Shown here: in pieces, positions 25,150-39,332 of the stretch
Numbering within the stretch: position 1 is the stretch's first letter
Layout: every line of letters starts with the position of its first letter
NCBI GenBank assembly: GCA_012295275.1
Contig: CM022672.1
Location: forward strand, 14,918,625 to 14,982,624
Source: Chrysomallon squamiferum
Taxonomy: Eukaryota > Mollusca > Gastropoda > Neomphalida > Peltospiridae
Direction: 5' to 3'
Length of the DNA stretch: 64,000 nt
Made by a program: the position numbers and the translations under genes
The notes under the pieces: generated by a model
What the model saw: the letters and a program-made list of their open reading frames with translations, nothing else
What the model was told of the DNA's origin: nothing
Databases searched by the model: none

Positions 25150-27204
25150 CTCTCTCTCATATACATACACATATACACATACACAAATTTTAATAAGAGT
25201 ACTACTTATGAAAATAAAGATTTAAAAATCTAGTAACTACAGAAAATGTTTTAAAACTTCAGAAAAACTAGATTATTAAAGGTCTGAAAACAACTAGCAT
25301 TTTCTGAAGTATGTAAATACTACCATGTTTAGTTCAGTAAACTGAATTAAATCTATTTATCAGCCTAACATGAACAACAATTTTAAAGACAGAACTACAA
25401 ATACAACATAGTTTAAAGTAACTATTATTTAGTATACCAGTAAGTACTTTATTTATATTCATATTCTGTCCACTAAACTCAGTAAATGACTTCTTCTTTC
25501 ACTTTTTTAAATGTTTCATTATGCATGCATAATATTTATTATCTTCTACTTATTATTATTATTATTATTTTTAATGTTTTTTAAATTTCTGACAGTTTAT
25601 TAGATAAGAATTTAACCAAATTTATGCATGTACAATACTTATTCCTATATTAAAAAAAATGACAACATATAACAAAATTTTGTTACAATACTGTCCCATT
25701 TTCTTTGTTTTTAAAAATACCACACGTATAAAATTAAATCTATTTTATTTTAAAACTTCATAGGTGAATCCTAGTTTTAAGAAAACTTCCCCTCACCATA
25801 TTAAGACAAAACATGAAAAGCATGCATCAAGAAGAAAAGATTTTGTGAATGAAATTTAATAATCATTCAAATTTAAAAAAAAAAGAAGAAATAACATTCA
25901 GAATGTGATTTTCAAAAAAATATTTTTCCCAACCCTTTTATTAAACTTTTCACTTTCTGTAAGATAGCTAATAATTATTAATTATTAAATTAATTTTGAA
26001 TATTTTCAACTGATTTTTGATTTTGTACAAGCTGCATTAAAATATGTATTTCTAATTATACTTTTATTTGCTATTAATTTATTAATTCTGACATCTATAC
26101 CCATGGCCAATACATAGAAACTTTACCAATGTGAAAGCCAGGTTTTAGAAAAACTGAAAAACAAGTTGAAATTTAATCACTGTAAAACACACAACCCAGA
26201 AGCAGAAATAATGTTTGCAGAAAACAAGGCCCTGCCATTTTGCTTTTTTTTGTTGTTGTTGCTTTTTTGGGGAGGAATGTGCAAAAATATATTTTAATTT
26301 ATGTGTTTATCTTTTGTTGTTTTTCAACTAGAATGAATTTAAAATTATTGTAAAGTGTCTTTTGGCAATGGGTATAGATATTAAGTAATTATAAACTTAT
26401 CTGCAGCTGGATTTATCATAAATGTTATTAAAGTTTAAGCATTTAATATGTTTTAGAACCTGAATTTTTATTATTTTACATCATCTTAAATTATTTTATA
26501 TTTTTTTTCTTTTTCTGTTTTTATTGTATTTTATATATTTATTAGTAGCTTATGAATTCTGAATTCTACATTTTGATTTTTTTTTTTTTTACTTAACAGA
26601 GGATTTTTGTTTTCACATAATATTAGTGTTTTTTTTTTTTTTTTTTAAATATTTATTATTTTTATTACTATGATGACTACTATTTATTAATTTAGAAAAA
26701 TGAATAATAAGAGAGTGAAAAAGAAATCTATCACAACAAGAAAACCACTGAGATGTCCCACAGTAACAAATGTACAGCACCCACACACAACAAAATATCG
26801 TAAGAGGTTTACGTAAACAAAAACAATAATACCCTTCTTCATTTTTGATTTAGCTGAAATTAAAGTTTTGTGAAACGTTTCCAGTGAAATGTGACAAATA
26901 CAGTTGTAAGCAATTTTAAAACAGATAAAATCTCTAAATATTTTTGAAAAAGAACATTAAAATGTTGCTGTGTTTTTTCTTCAATAAAAAAAAAAAAAAA
27001 AATAATGATAATAATAATAAAATAATCAAATAAAAAAAAATAAAAAAAAAAATAAAAAATCAAAGAAAAATAAATAAATAAAAAATAAAAATAAGAAAAT
27101 AAATAAAAATCTTTTAGTATACTTTAAAAATAAACATGAAGCTGAAGGACATTAACACAGTTATGTATTTTTTTAAATAAAATAAACAAACAAACAAACA
27201 AATA

Positions 27205-27259
<55 letters not shown>

Positions 27260-28376
27260 TGAAATGAAATAAAAAAATAAATAAAAACATAAATAAATAA
27301 ATAAAAATCTTTTAGTGTATTTTATTTTGTAATACATAGTCAGCTATTTAATACAGGGCAAATAAATAAATAATTCATTGTTTAAAGACAGCTAAACATA
27401 TTTTTATTACAAACTGCTTCTGAAGATAATTTCTGATCAGAAAGAAAGACTAGCCAAGGTTTCTGGAAGTTATTCTTCCCACATAAGGAAAGCTGGCTGC
27501 CCTGTACATTTATTTGAAAATTAATCTTTTAAAAAAGATAATTTCAAAACATTTTTCATTTTATAAAGTCCACAATCAAATTATGTTGATCACATACATC
27601 TCATAAACTATGATTATAAAAAAGAGGTATCATTTGTCTTTTCTGGTCAGTCAAAAATAGAACATTTTAAAAATCCCTTATACTGCTGAAATTCAATAAA
27701 TCCCAAATAAATTTATTAAAATTATTTTCTGTTATACCCAAACCATAAAGAATTGATAAAAAATAAATACAAAATATATATATATACACACACAATGTTA
27801 TAAATTTTTCAAACATGAAAATAAATTTTACACACATGGGTAATTAGATTATGACTGTTTTTTTTTAATATCCAACACATAAAAACCTAACAAATAAATG
27901 AATGAACAGAAAAACCGACAAACCTGAGAGGCCAGAAGACTGTCTGGTGAGTCCTTCTAAGAGAGTTTTCTTTGATAAAACCTTCAGTCTCTCCTTCAGT
28001 TCCAGTTTATCCCGTTCTAACATATCAATGTCATTCTGCAGTACGTCCAGCGTATCTTCTAATTCTCTGTTAATTTTCATTAACTTCATTACAACACTTT
28101 GTAGAAATACTTTATTATAATCTAAACATTTTATTAATAATAATAAAGAAAATACTTTTTAGAAATATAGATTATTATAATCTACACATTTTATTAATAA
28201 TAATAATAAATAATTTGTAGAAATGCTTCACTATAATTTACACATACTAAGAATTTTTTTTTTTTAAATCCAAAACAACACTTTAAAATCATTAAATTAG
28301 ATCTATTTGCTTACTGAATTATGATTTGCATGGACCAAGTCCAGTGAGAACAAAAAGAACTGATAATAAAACTTTA

Positions 28377-28426
<50 letters not shown>

Positions 28427-29152
28427 TGTGAATTTTAACTAAAAAACTGTTAATTTAAATATAAAAAAAAATTATTGTAACTACTTAGATACACCTATTT
28501 CTGAAGATGATGATGATATTACTACTGCAAATAAAATAATAATAATAATAACAACAGCAACAACTAAAACAAAAATAAACCACAAACTTTTCTTTCTTCT
28601 TAAACTGTATGGTAGCATCATCCAGTTTTCTCTTCATCTTTTCCACCTGTTCATTGGAGTCTCGTGTTGCATTATCAATTTTCTTCTCCAACAGACTAAT
28701 CCTCACCGTCTGTTCACTGATCTCTTCTTGCTGTCACACAATGTTTAAATATAAGTGTGATTACACACACACATTCATACACTACACGAAAAACATTAGA
28801 TACACAAAATACATGAGGATACTTTCACCTAACATAGACACATAACACACATATACACAAAGACATGATAACACACACACACATATACGCACACTCTTGT
28901 ATCCAAACATGACAATACACACATATGCACACTCTCTACACACAGGTGTTGCACATGCATTTACTTCACCACAATATACTACCTGCACAAACAAACACAA
29001 ACACACACATGTACAGACTCCACTTCTCATTTTTGTCATATCTTGTATGTATTTTTACTGACAGAATAGACAACTCAGGAAAAAACAGAGAGAGACCAAG
29101 AACATCGAAGAGAACCATTGCGAAAGAGCAAAAGACAGTTACAGTAAACAGG

Positions 29153-29195
<43 letters not shown>

Positions 29196-29289
29196 GAGGG
29201 AGAGGGAGAGGGAGAGAGAAAGAGAGAGGGAAAAGAGAGAGAGAGAGAGGGGGGAGAGGGGGAGAGGGAGAGGGAGAGGGAGAGAGAGG

Positions 29290-29369
<80 letters not shown>

Positions 29370-32013
29370 ATGACTCAAAAGTACAACATTTAACATATGA
29401 GATAAGAATCACATTTGTCTGAATCATTTGGTATTACACCATTTACTACTTTATCTCATAAAACCACAGACTTACCTTCATCTTCAGCTGTTTCTTCAGA
29501 TCAACAATTGCTTCTTCCTTGTTGTCTAACTTGAACTTCATCACCTCTGTGTCAGCAATCTGTGACTTGACAGTGTTTGCTCTCTGTCTTACTGGAGGAA
29601 CAATCTGTCAGATACAGTAAGTAACACAAAGTCATTTCAACATTTTATTTTTATACTGTGCATATTTTAAAAGAAATATATATTAAATTGAAAGGGCTAT
29701 ATAAGAAGCATATTAAATCTGGTACTAAACGTCTTTCAAGCCAATTAAAATGATACTGACAGGATATTGACAAAAAAAAAAATATCAGATGAAGTATTGT
29801 GAGTCTTCAGCACTTAGTACCAAAAACAGAAATTTAAAGTGAATTTTCACAAATCCTGTTCACTACACTTTTCTTATCATTAACATTACCCAAAACAGTT
29901 ACTTGATTTTTTGAAAATGATTAAATATGTGACACTGGTTGGTATTAATCTTTATTCTAAAATTTCTCAGTGTTGTTATGTTTACACTGAGCAGTTTGTG
30001 TGTTCACTTTACCTTTTTGTCATGTGTTCCATCAAAGTCATATTCACCATTCTCCATAGCATTGGCCAGCTGATTCATTGTTCCCACCACTGTTCCAAAT
30101 GCAAGCCTGGAAAGACAACAATTCAATGTGTGTATGTGTCTATATATCTATATGTATGTATGTATATATGTATGTATATATGTATATGTGTGTGTGTGTG
30201 CGCGTGCATGTGTACGTGCGTGTGTGTGTGTGTAGAGAGAGAGATACAGAGATTATGTAGATATTATAGAATAAAACAGGATCAGATATATAGATCAAGA
30301 ATGCAAGAAAAAGATCTGAAAGAATATGACTTTAAAGAATTTTTATTTCTATCTTTATAAGCAGTTTGAACATGAACTACATATCCTACAATGATATTTG
30401 AGTCTGTGTATCACACTCTTTCTTCAATCACTGCTTTACTTCAATAGTTGCAAAAGTAACTGAGAATCATTAGCTTGTCCTCCAGATAATGAACCCAATG
30501 TACAGGTTTATACTGTTCTATAACTCTGCCCATACAGGAAGAAAATATCTGTATTTTTTGATAAAGGACTGAAAGAAGCCCACACTTTATAAAGAGAGAA
30601 AGAGAAGAAAGCAGGCTGAAACAGTTAACTGATGTTTTACCTCAAACATTCGTATGGCCCATTGTCTTCTTTACTGAAGATCTTGTCCACTGCCTGGAAA
30701 GCGAGTTCTTCCATCTTCTTGGGCATCAAACCTTCAGCATCTAGTTGAATATTTAAAACAATGTCTCAAGTCAGAACAGTAATGACAAGTGAACAAAAGT
30801 TTTTAAAAAGTTAAAAAAACACAAAAAAAAACAACAAACAAACAAACAAACAAAAACAAAAAACCAATACAAATAACAAATAGAAATAAAACCCTTAATA
30901 TATGGAAATATATATAAAAAAAAAAAAATCATGTTTTCTGCTTTTTTATATACACCAGAAAGTAATTTTCTGATGCTTCAATTAAACTGTGCTGATATGT
31001 ACAGCACATTTTGTGTGTAATATGAATATTTTTATCTGTAATACATATTTGTATACTTTCTGAAACCTATTGAGATATTATATAGTAAACTAATATATAA
31101 AAAAGTACACATTTGAAACCTGTACGCATTCACTCATCCACATATCAAAATATAGATATTTAAATGTTAAGCATAAGAAGTGATGCCATATCCCCACATA
31201 CACTACCCCACTCCCTTTCTTGTATCATTCACCCATCCACATTCACTTTTGCACAATAAACTATAGCTAATAATTAAACGTTAAGCGTAAGAAATAAAGC
31301 CATTTCCCCACATTATACAGACACTACCCCTTTCTTGTTCCATGCAAAGAGAATTGTTAGTAACTGCGTGCTGAGATGCAGGTTTTATGCATTGTTATTC
31401 ATTTCTACAGAAATAGAACTGCTACAATTAATTGCTATGATTCATTTTATCTGCAATATATTGTTATATTCTGTGCACTTTTTTGCCCTGTTTAAAAAGG
31501 TATCATTGTGATATTTGTGTAATATCCTGTTTACATGTCAGTTTAAACTGTTCATCATTTTGATTTTTTCAATAAAATGTTCTTGAAATGAAACCCACAG
31601 GATTCTGATTTCAGTGTTTAAGGTAAAATTACTGATGTAAGTTTGTTATTACTGGTAAAATAAAGTAGGCATTGTTATCTATGATTGAAATAAAAATAAA
31701 TAATTAAATAAATAAATAAAGTTAAGTAAGTAAGTAAGTAAGCAAGAAAGTCAATAAAATAAAATAAAATAAAATAAAATAAAATAAAATAAAATAAAAT
31801 AAAATAAATTAAAATAAATAAAATAATGTACTAAATTTAAATAAAATCAGACTAAACACAATTAGAAAGAATTTTTGCCAGAATGATAACATTCATGAAA
31901 GTTAAAGCACCTTTGTATTTACAACACTGGCAGAAGGCAGATTAATCAAAGGAATTAAGATTTTTTATAAAAAGACAAACCCCCAAAAAACAACAACAAA
32001 AAACCCCACTAAA

Positions 32014-32046
<33 letters not shown>

Positions 32047-35000
32047 AAACAAATATAATTTAGGGTAAAAAAAACATTTAAACAAATATGAAAAATGTAT
32101 CTAAAGATTTGTTAAGAAAAAGACCCAGTATCCTGTAACATACTTAAAACACCCATCCAGGGTCCTAGAACAGACAGAGCACAAACCCATTTCCATGGAG
32201 ACAAATTAAAAAAACAACCAAAGTTTAAATACCTGAATACTCTTTACCAGGGTTTTCTTCTGTAAAATTTAATTTAATATTGTACTGCTAGAAATGGATA
32301 TCCTTCCAGTCATCCATCCATCTACACACTCGTCAATCCATCTATCCATTTTTTTTATCCATTGATCAAACAACCATCCATACAATACCTTAAATTATTT
32401 CTTTGCTGACTTATACTGATTTAAATTTGTATGATGCTTATGTTATTTATTTATTTATTTTAATTTGTATACTCCCTATTTTATTTTATTTTTCTTAATT
32501 TATATATAATTCCTTGTTTTATTTATTTAGATATTTACAAAATGCTGTTGATTGTCTAGGCAGGCAGATTCATGCAGATTGTGGTCTGGGGTATCTGTTT
32601 GTCTTGTTAACTACTGGTTCATCCATGTCCAGTAACAACAAATTTCATTTCATAACAAGGTGATGTCATTCAGACAACTGTTCTTTGTCATGCCAACAGT
32701 TTAAAAAAACAGAATGCAGGATCCGTGCTTTGTACTTTTCAAATATAAAATAAACACCGAAAGAAAAACAAACAAGTGTTTAGGGAAGGCATGACATAAC
32801 GATTAAAAAAAAAAAAAAATAAATAAAAAAATAAAATGTTTTTTTTTTAAAGTTCTTTTAAAATTAGATCAGAATTGTAACATTAGTTAACTGTAAATTT
32901 TCTTTGAGGTTTTTAAAAAAAAAAAAATGACAATATTCAGTTTAAGTGAAAACATTTTTTTTTCTGCTTAGAGGGAACATTGCTTATAAAGTATTTTGAC
33001 ATTATACCTATTATGTATTATATCCTATACCTATGAAATACTGAAATGAATCTTACACTTATGAAGTATTGTAACTTACAAAAATAAAGTATTATAATTT
33101 ATATATTTACAATATTTTAACCTATGCCTCTTATAATAACTAAGGTATTTTCACTATGACTTCACTTATACAGAAATAACCCAAATGCACTAAAAGACAT
33201 AGAGTAAAGTGTAATAGAATAGTTATAAAAAGAATTCTGAAAAACAAATGTTACAATATAAATATATATAAATATATATATATATATAAAATTTGAGGTC
33301 TGCAGGCACTACTAGAATTACTACATGGTATACAGCTAGTCAGATACATTTTCAAGCTGAAATAAAAATCCTATAATCAATATTACCAGTGTATGTGTCC
33401 ACTGTGAGGTTTCCCCCTATGAAAAAGATTTCACAATTTCAGATGAGAAAAATGAATGTTCATCCATGTGTGTATTCAGGCTCTGAATTTTACCAAGGCA
33501 TTAATGGCAAGTTCTATGTTTGCCATGTATACCTGCATTGGTGCCTCAAAATTGGGATATTTTCATGGCAATAAAACCCTAATTGATACCTTTCCTATAA
33601 ATTCCACTGATTCACTGTCAATGCTGAATAAAATCTATAAAAATACATTTATTGTCATTTTTTAAAAATGTTTTATGTTATAACAGCTTAATAAGTCTCA
33701 AGTCTACGAGGCAGCAATATTTGCATAATCATTTGATACTTCATGTTAATCAGGTATTGCTGTTCTCTTAAATTTTAAACTAGAAATACCAAGACAAAAC
33801 AGAATTTAAAAAATGCAAAGAACAGGAGCTTAGCTCAGAAACCACCATGTGTGTCTGTATTTTTTTAAATTATGTTTTATGTTAACAAGTAACTGAAATA
33901 AATAATTTTTTGATTAGTTATGGGTCATAATATAGCTAAAAGATAGCGCAATGTCAATGACTTCCATGAAATTTTTTTTAAAATTAAACTGCCTGGCACC
34001 TTACTTTGGGGAAAGGTTTGCTTTGGTGCTCTAACGTTTCTGATTAAACCTGTGGCAAAAACTAAATTCAGAGTCTGTATACATGCATAAAAAGTTGTAT
34101 TTACATACACACACATTATTATGTATGTAGATGTGTGTGTTTGTGTATGCAAAGTTTGCAAATATTATTTCTTCAAGTAGAATAATTTCAGCATGGTCAG
34201 TATTCCTCTGATCAAACCTCCAATTTGAGAAATAGCCTAGATTATATATTAACATATATAAAGAAGGAAAAATGTATTTTTGAAGATATAATAATTTATT
34301 TTATCAACATAAAACAAAGCAATAAAATTAAATTAAAATTAAAAATTAAAGTATATATATAATAACAAACATTTGCAATGAAAAATAAGACGTTCTTTGT
34401 CAAAGCTAATAAATCATTTTGTAAAATAAGAAAAAAAAAGGAGACTAAATAAAATAAAATAATAATGTTAATAAAATAAAATGCATAAATAATTTTTTTT
34501 ATAAGATTATATAGAAACAATAAAATGTTATACAAATAATTAAAACATACATTTGTGTATATAAAAAAATTATAAAAATCTGAGTTTATTATGTGTAAAA
34601 ATATCACAAATCAACAGTTGAAATGTGCGTACCTGTCATGATTGCTGCTTGTTGCATGGCACCATGTGCTACCAGCGCCAGAGTTTTAGACACGTTTGTG
34701 ATGTTTCTAGAACTGTCCAGCAACAAAGCTTGAATCTGAAAACAATTACATGATAAATCAGAAACAATTACTTTGTGTTGGGTTTTTAACCCAGGTGACA
34801 GTTTTGTGTTATTTTATTTAAGGAAATGAGACAATTTACCATTTTAGAACTTTTTAAAAGAAGAATTAAACCTTGTAAAATAATTGTTTTTTTTTTAAAT
34901 TTAATAAAAAAGAAAACAGAAAAAAGGCTAACAGTAATATTCATGAAGAAATATGTGAACATGTATGTAAATATAAACGTGATATTATGCAAATATGTGT

Positions 35001-35475
35001 GTCTGTATTTGAGTATACATATATTTGTGTAAATGTGATGTGATGCTATGTAAATGTGTGTCTCTGTATATGAGTATGTATGATTGTGTTTATAAATGTT
35101 TGTGTAAATATTTCATGTTGCAGTTTAGAAATAATAAAACTTTGATATCATTAAAAACCTCTTTTCCAAACTTGAGAGGTGTCACAATGGCTGATCCTTC
35201 CTGAGGTAGTCTTCGTTTTATCTACAAATAATAACATTTACTTCAAAATTATTGACATTATTGGGAAAATGTAAAGCAAATAACAAAAATGAAAAATATT
35301 ACAACTGAATACAAAGAAAAATAGACAAGCATCTCCATGTATTACATAGACACACCAATGAAACAAACACATATGTATGTCTGTATAATTGTGTCTGATT
35401 GTGTGTGTCTGTCTGTATGTATGTTTATGTATGAATGTATGTCTGTGATTGTGTTGTGTGTTTTTTGTATATGTA

Positions 35476-35506
<31 letters not shown>

Positions 35507-36736
35507 AAGTGTTTATGTATAAATACAAATGATAATTCTGAATGTTTGTATAATGAAATCTTAACACATCATGATAGTAAAGTATTGGGTGTAAATAATG
35601 GAAATAGCCACAGAAACAAAAGTTACAAATGTAAAATAAAATATTTTATTACCAAACCACAGCTGTATAATCATCAAATTTTAATAAAATACATGTAAAT
35701 CGATGCAAGATAAATATGAACAGCTATACAATAATAATGAAAATAAAAAGAGACACACCTTTCTAGCACACATTCGAGTGTCATTGTTACATGTCTCCAA
35801 GTCACGTAACAAGATGGAAAACTCACTCTGCTCCTGGCCAGGCTAAAAAAAAAAATATCAAAATAAATCAAGTGATTCAATATTTATTTAACATAACATC
35901 ATCATTTTTTATTTTATTTATATAAATGTAAGTGACAGAAAAACAATCATAATTATCAGTTCAGCACATGCCAGATGCAAACTTTTACAAATTATATGAT
36001 TCAGGATAAGGTTAAGCATTATTTAATAGTTTTGTCTTTATGAATCTGTTTACATCTCAACAGATATAAATAAACAGGATTTATTTTATTAAATTTTTTT
36101 ATTATCCAAAACAGCAGTTCTTAACCAAGGATACTGAGAATTTATAAATTATTTAAATTTTGAGTAACTTTAGATTTTGATAAATACAGGGTTATGGGAA
36201 TTTGAAAAGATTATGAATGTTGATCTAGAACAGTGAATAATTCAAGCAGTCAGTTTAAAACATTAGATCTTACCATGAGAAGAATTTTCAGTCTTGTTAC
36301 ATCTGTCGTAATGCAGTCACAGGCACTGAGAACCAGTCGAACCTGGTCAGCCATCAGAGAGGTACAGTCTACTTTCTCATTACTAAGGTGTACACTGTAC
36401 AGTTGCTGGAACGTAAACATGAACACATTTGTTTGATATTTGTACATAGATTTATTGAACCAAGTAAATGCCATTTTGGAATATACATGCACATCACACA
36501 TTTCAGTCACATGTAGAACAAAATCACAAGCTCAAAGCCATATACTAACTTATGTTCCAATCCAGTAGTTTGATTGGCTCATATTAGTGATAAAATTAAT
36601 TCTGTTACATTGATTCTCTTTTGACTGTTGTATAATTCTGTCAAATTAATTCTGGTGTGAATATTTTGTTTGGTGTTACAAAGAATTAAAATAATGATAT
36701 ATATCACCAGCACTTTAACTGTAACCAAAAAAATAA

Positions 36737-36789
<53 letters not shown>

Positions 36790-37670
36790 TAATAATAATA
36801 AAAAAATAAAATAAAAAATAATAAAATAAATAAATAAATAAATAAAAATAATAATAAATAAAAAAATATATATATTTAAAAATGCAGAAACAATAAAATA
36901 TTACAGAAATCAAAATTTTCTTTGCCTTCATCAAAATAAACAATATATTTTACAAAATGTATTATTCATTATATGTTGAAGTGAGTGAACAAAATAAACT
37001 TGAAATAAATTTTTTAATTTGAACAACAGTACTTACTTGGAAGAAACTGATAGATTTTTCCAACAAGTCGAGTGATATTGTTTCATCAAGCTGAAAATAT
37101 AAATGTAGCTGTTAATAACAAGTATATTAAAATAATCATCACTAAATAAAAGAGACCAATTTTCATTTCATAATACTTTTGATAAGCCTTTTTCCCCCCA
37201 TTCAATTCTTTGCCATTCTGAAACAAATGTGATAGCTATTTTGATTACATGCAGTAAAAGATAACCAAAACCACATCCTAAACTGCACTATTCCATTGCT
37301 AGTTGTTAATTTGTTAATTAGTGACATCTGAAGAAGTCATTATTTTCCCTAACTTTTGCGGTTGTCAATAATTAAATTTACATTTTTGTTACCTTCTAAA
37401 ATCTCAAAGTATTACCCTAATAGTAAATTCTTGGGGATCCTTTACGTGCTTATGCTAACATAATCCAATTATTAATTTCTGTGGATTACCCGTTTTCCCA
37501 ATCCAACTTATGTATTTTACATACCTGGTCTTTTCTCAGCAGATCGATGTAGTAGTCAATGGACTTTTCGTGGGCTGACATCTCGGGAAGAAGGGTGCCA
37601 ACTTTGGTAAACAACTCTACACTGCAGCTCTGCAGAGCACTTCAAATAGAAAATAAGAATTTATAAAATG

Positions 37671-37704
<34 letters not shown>

Positions 37705-39287
37705 TAAACAAGGTGTTACCTTATTATTTAATAATCAGATAAATTAATAATATAATTTGTGTGACATTTAACCACACAATTATTTGCATATTTCTTACTT
37801 GATTTTGATGAACCCAGTCACATAAAAAGTAGTTTCTTAAGCTCATTTTATGCTCATTGGTTTTTATCTGCTCAATTTATCAAGCTAAAGTGTATATGTA
37901 TATGCATGTATATAATGTGTGTGTGTGTGTGCGCGTGTGTGTGTAAGTACGCTAATTGTAAATCTTCAACAAATCAACAGCTTTATTTTATTTAAGCAAA
38001 TATAACAGACTGTATTATAATTATATATACACACCTAAATGTATATTTACACATACATGTGCACTAAAAACACACACACACACAAGTGTATACATTTAAC
38101 TGCTTCCATAACTAGACATACTTGTATGCACATACATAAATACAAATAAACATACACTCACACAAATACATATTAGCATACAGTCAAATTCATACACCCA
38201 CAAGCTCATGCAGACATGACACACATACACACACATATCCCAGTGTGCTGACAGTGTTAGAAAAATGCACTCACCTCTCATACTGCTTCATGACACTTTG
38301 CAGAGTGTTGACCAAGAGAATCATCTGACTGGCGAAACTACTCTGATCTGCTTTGTGACTGTTGAGAACATCTTCTCGCTGAATACGATCAGTGACGTCA
38401 AACTGAAACATACAGGAAAAAAGGTTGAGACCATCTTAGGCTGAATACAATAAAAAAAGAAATAATAAAAAAGTGAGAGAATTACTTATACTGAATACGA
38501 TCAGTAATACCAAACTGAAATGTAATAAAAAATTTTTAGAAGTGAAAGAATATTTTATATTGAATACGATCAGCAACGTCAAACTGAAACATACAGGAAA
38601 AAAGGTTGAGAGCATCTTATTGGAATACAAAAAACACCAATTCAAAACACACAGAAAAAAAAAATTAATAAAAAAATAAGAAAGTGAGAGAATATCTTAT
38701 ACTGGATATGATCAGCAACATCAAACTGAAACATAATAAAAAATTTTTTTTTGAAAAGTGAGAGAATAAATTATAGTGAATACTATCAGCAACATCTAAT
38801 TGAAATGTATATAAAAAAAAAACCAAAAACCGTAATATAATATTCTGTTCATTTATTATATTTTTTCAGTTCTTCATATTTTTGTTTTATTATCTTACAC
38901 AATGTTTTACAACCCCCTCTATAATGAACAGTTCATTTCACATGATTTATCTTTCTTTTTTTTTTTTTTTGTAAGCGTGTCAGTATTTTATGTTTACTGA
39001 TCTCTGAGTATTCATGGTTTTTACATCTCCTCTGTGAGTAACAAGGGAACATATAAGAGCATGTATGAATGTATGTCTAAATACCTTATCCTTGATCTGA
39101 GAAGACAGCAACTCAGCTTTGTTGATGATTCTTGGGACCATTAGTAACACACTGATAGCATCATGATCTCCTATTATACACACATATATAAAAACAAACA
39201 TTAATCATAAATTAAAAAATACTTTTTTACTAATATAAAATATTCTAATATGTAAGTAAGTTATGCCAAGTAATTTTTGCATTACAG

Positions 39288-39332
<45 letters not shown>

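Larger units (their letters stand above)
30741..34632 (-). other. Large DCTN1 intron (about 3.9 kb)
   Basis: No coding exon was seen. It contains a two-copy tandem duplication (31126–31346), a TAAAA pentanucleotide array (31753–31806), degenerate ATCC repeats (about 32300–32380) and many A/T runs. The short open frames at 33.4–33.7 kb and 34.0–34.6 kb show no family resemblance. Confidence 0.65.

Noticed and set aside
28925-29427. Long open frames on both strands (Arg/Glu-rich, Ser/Leu-rich) up to 165 codons
   Set aside because: They are translations of the GA/CT microsatellite; no splice context, no start context and no family.
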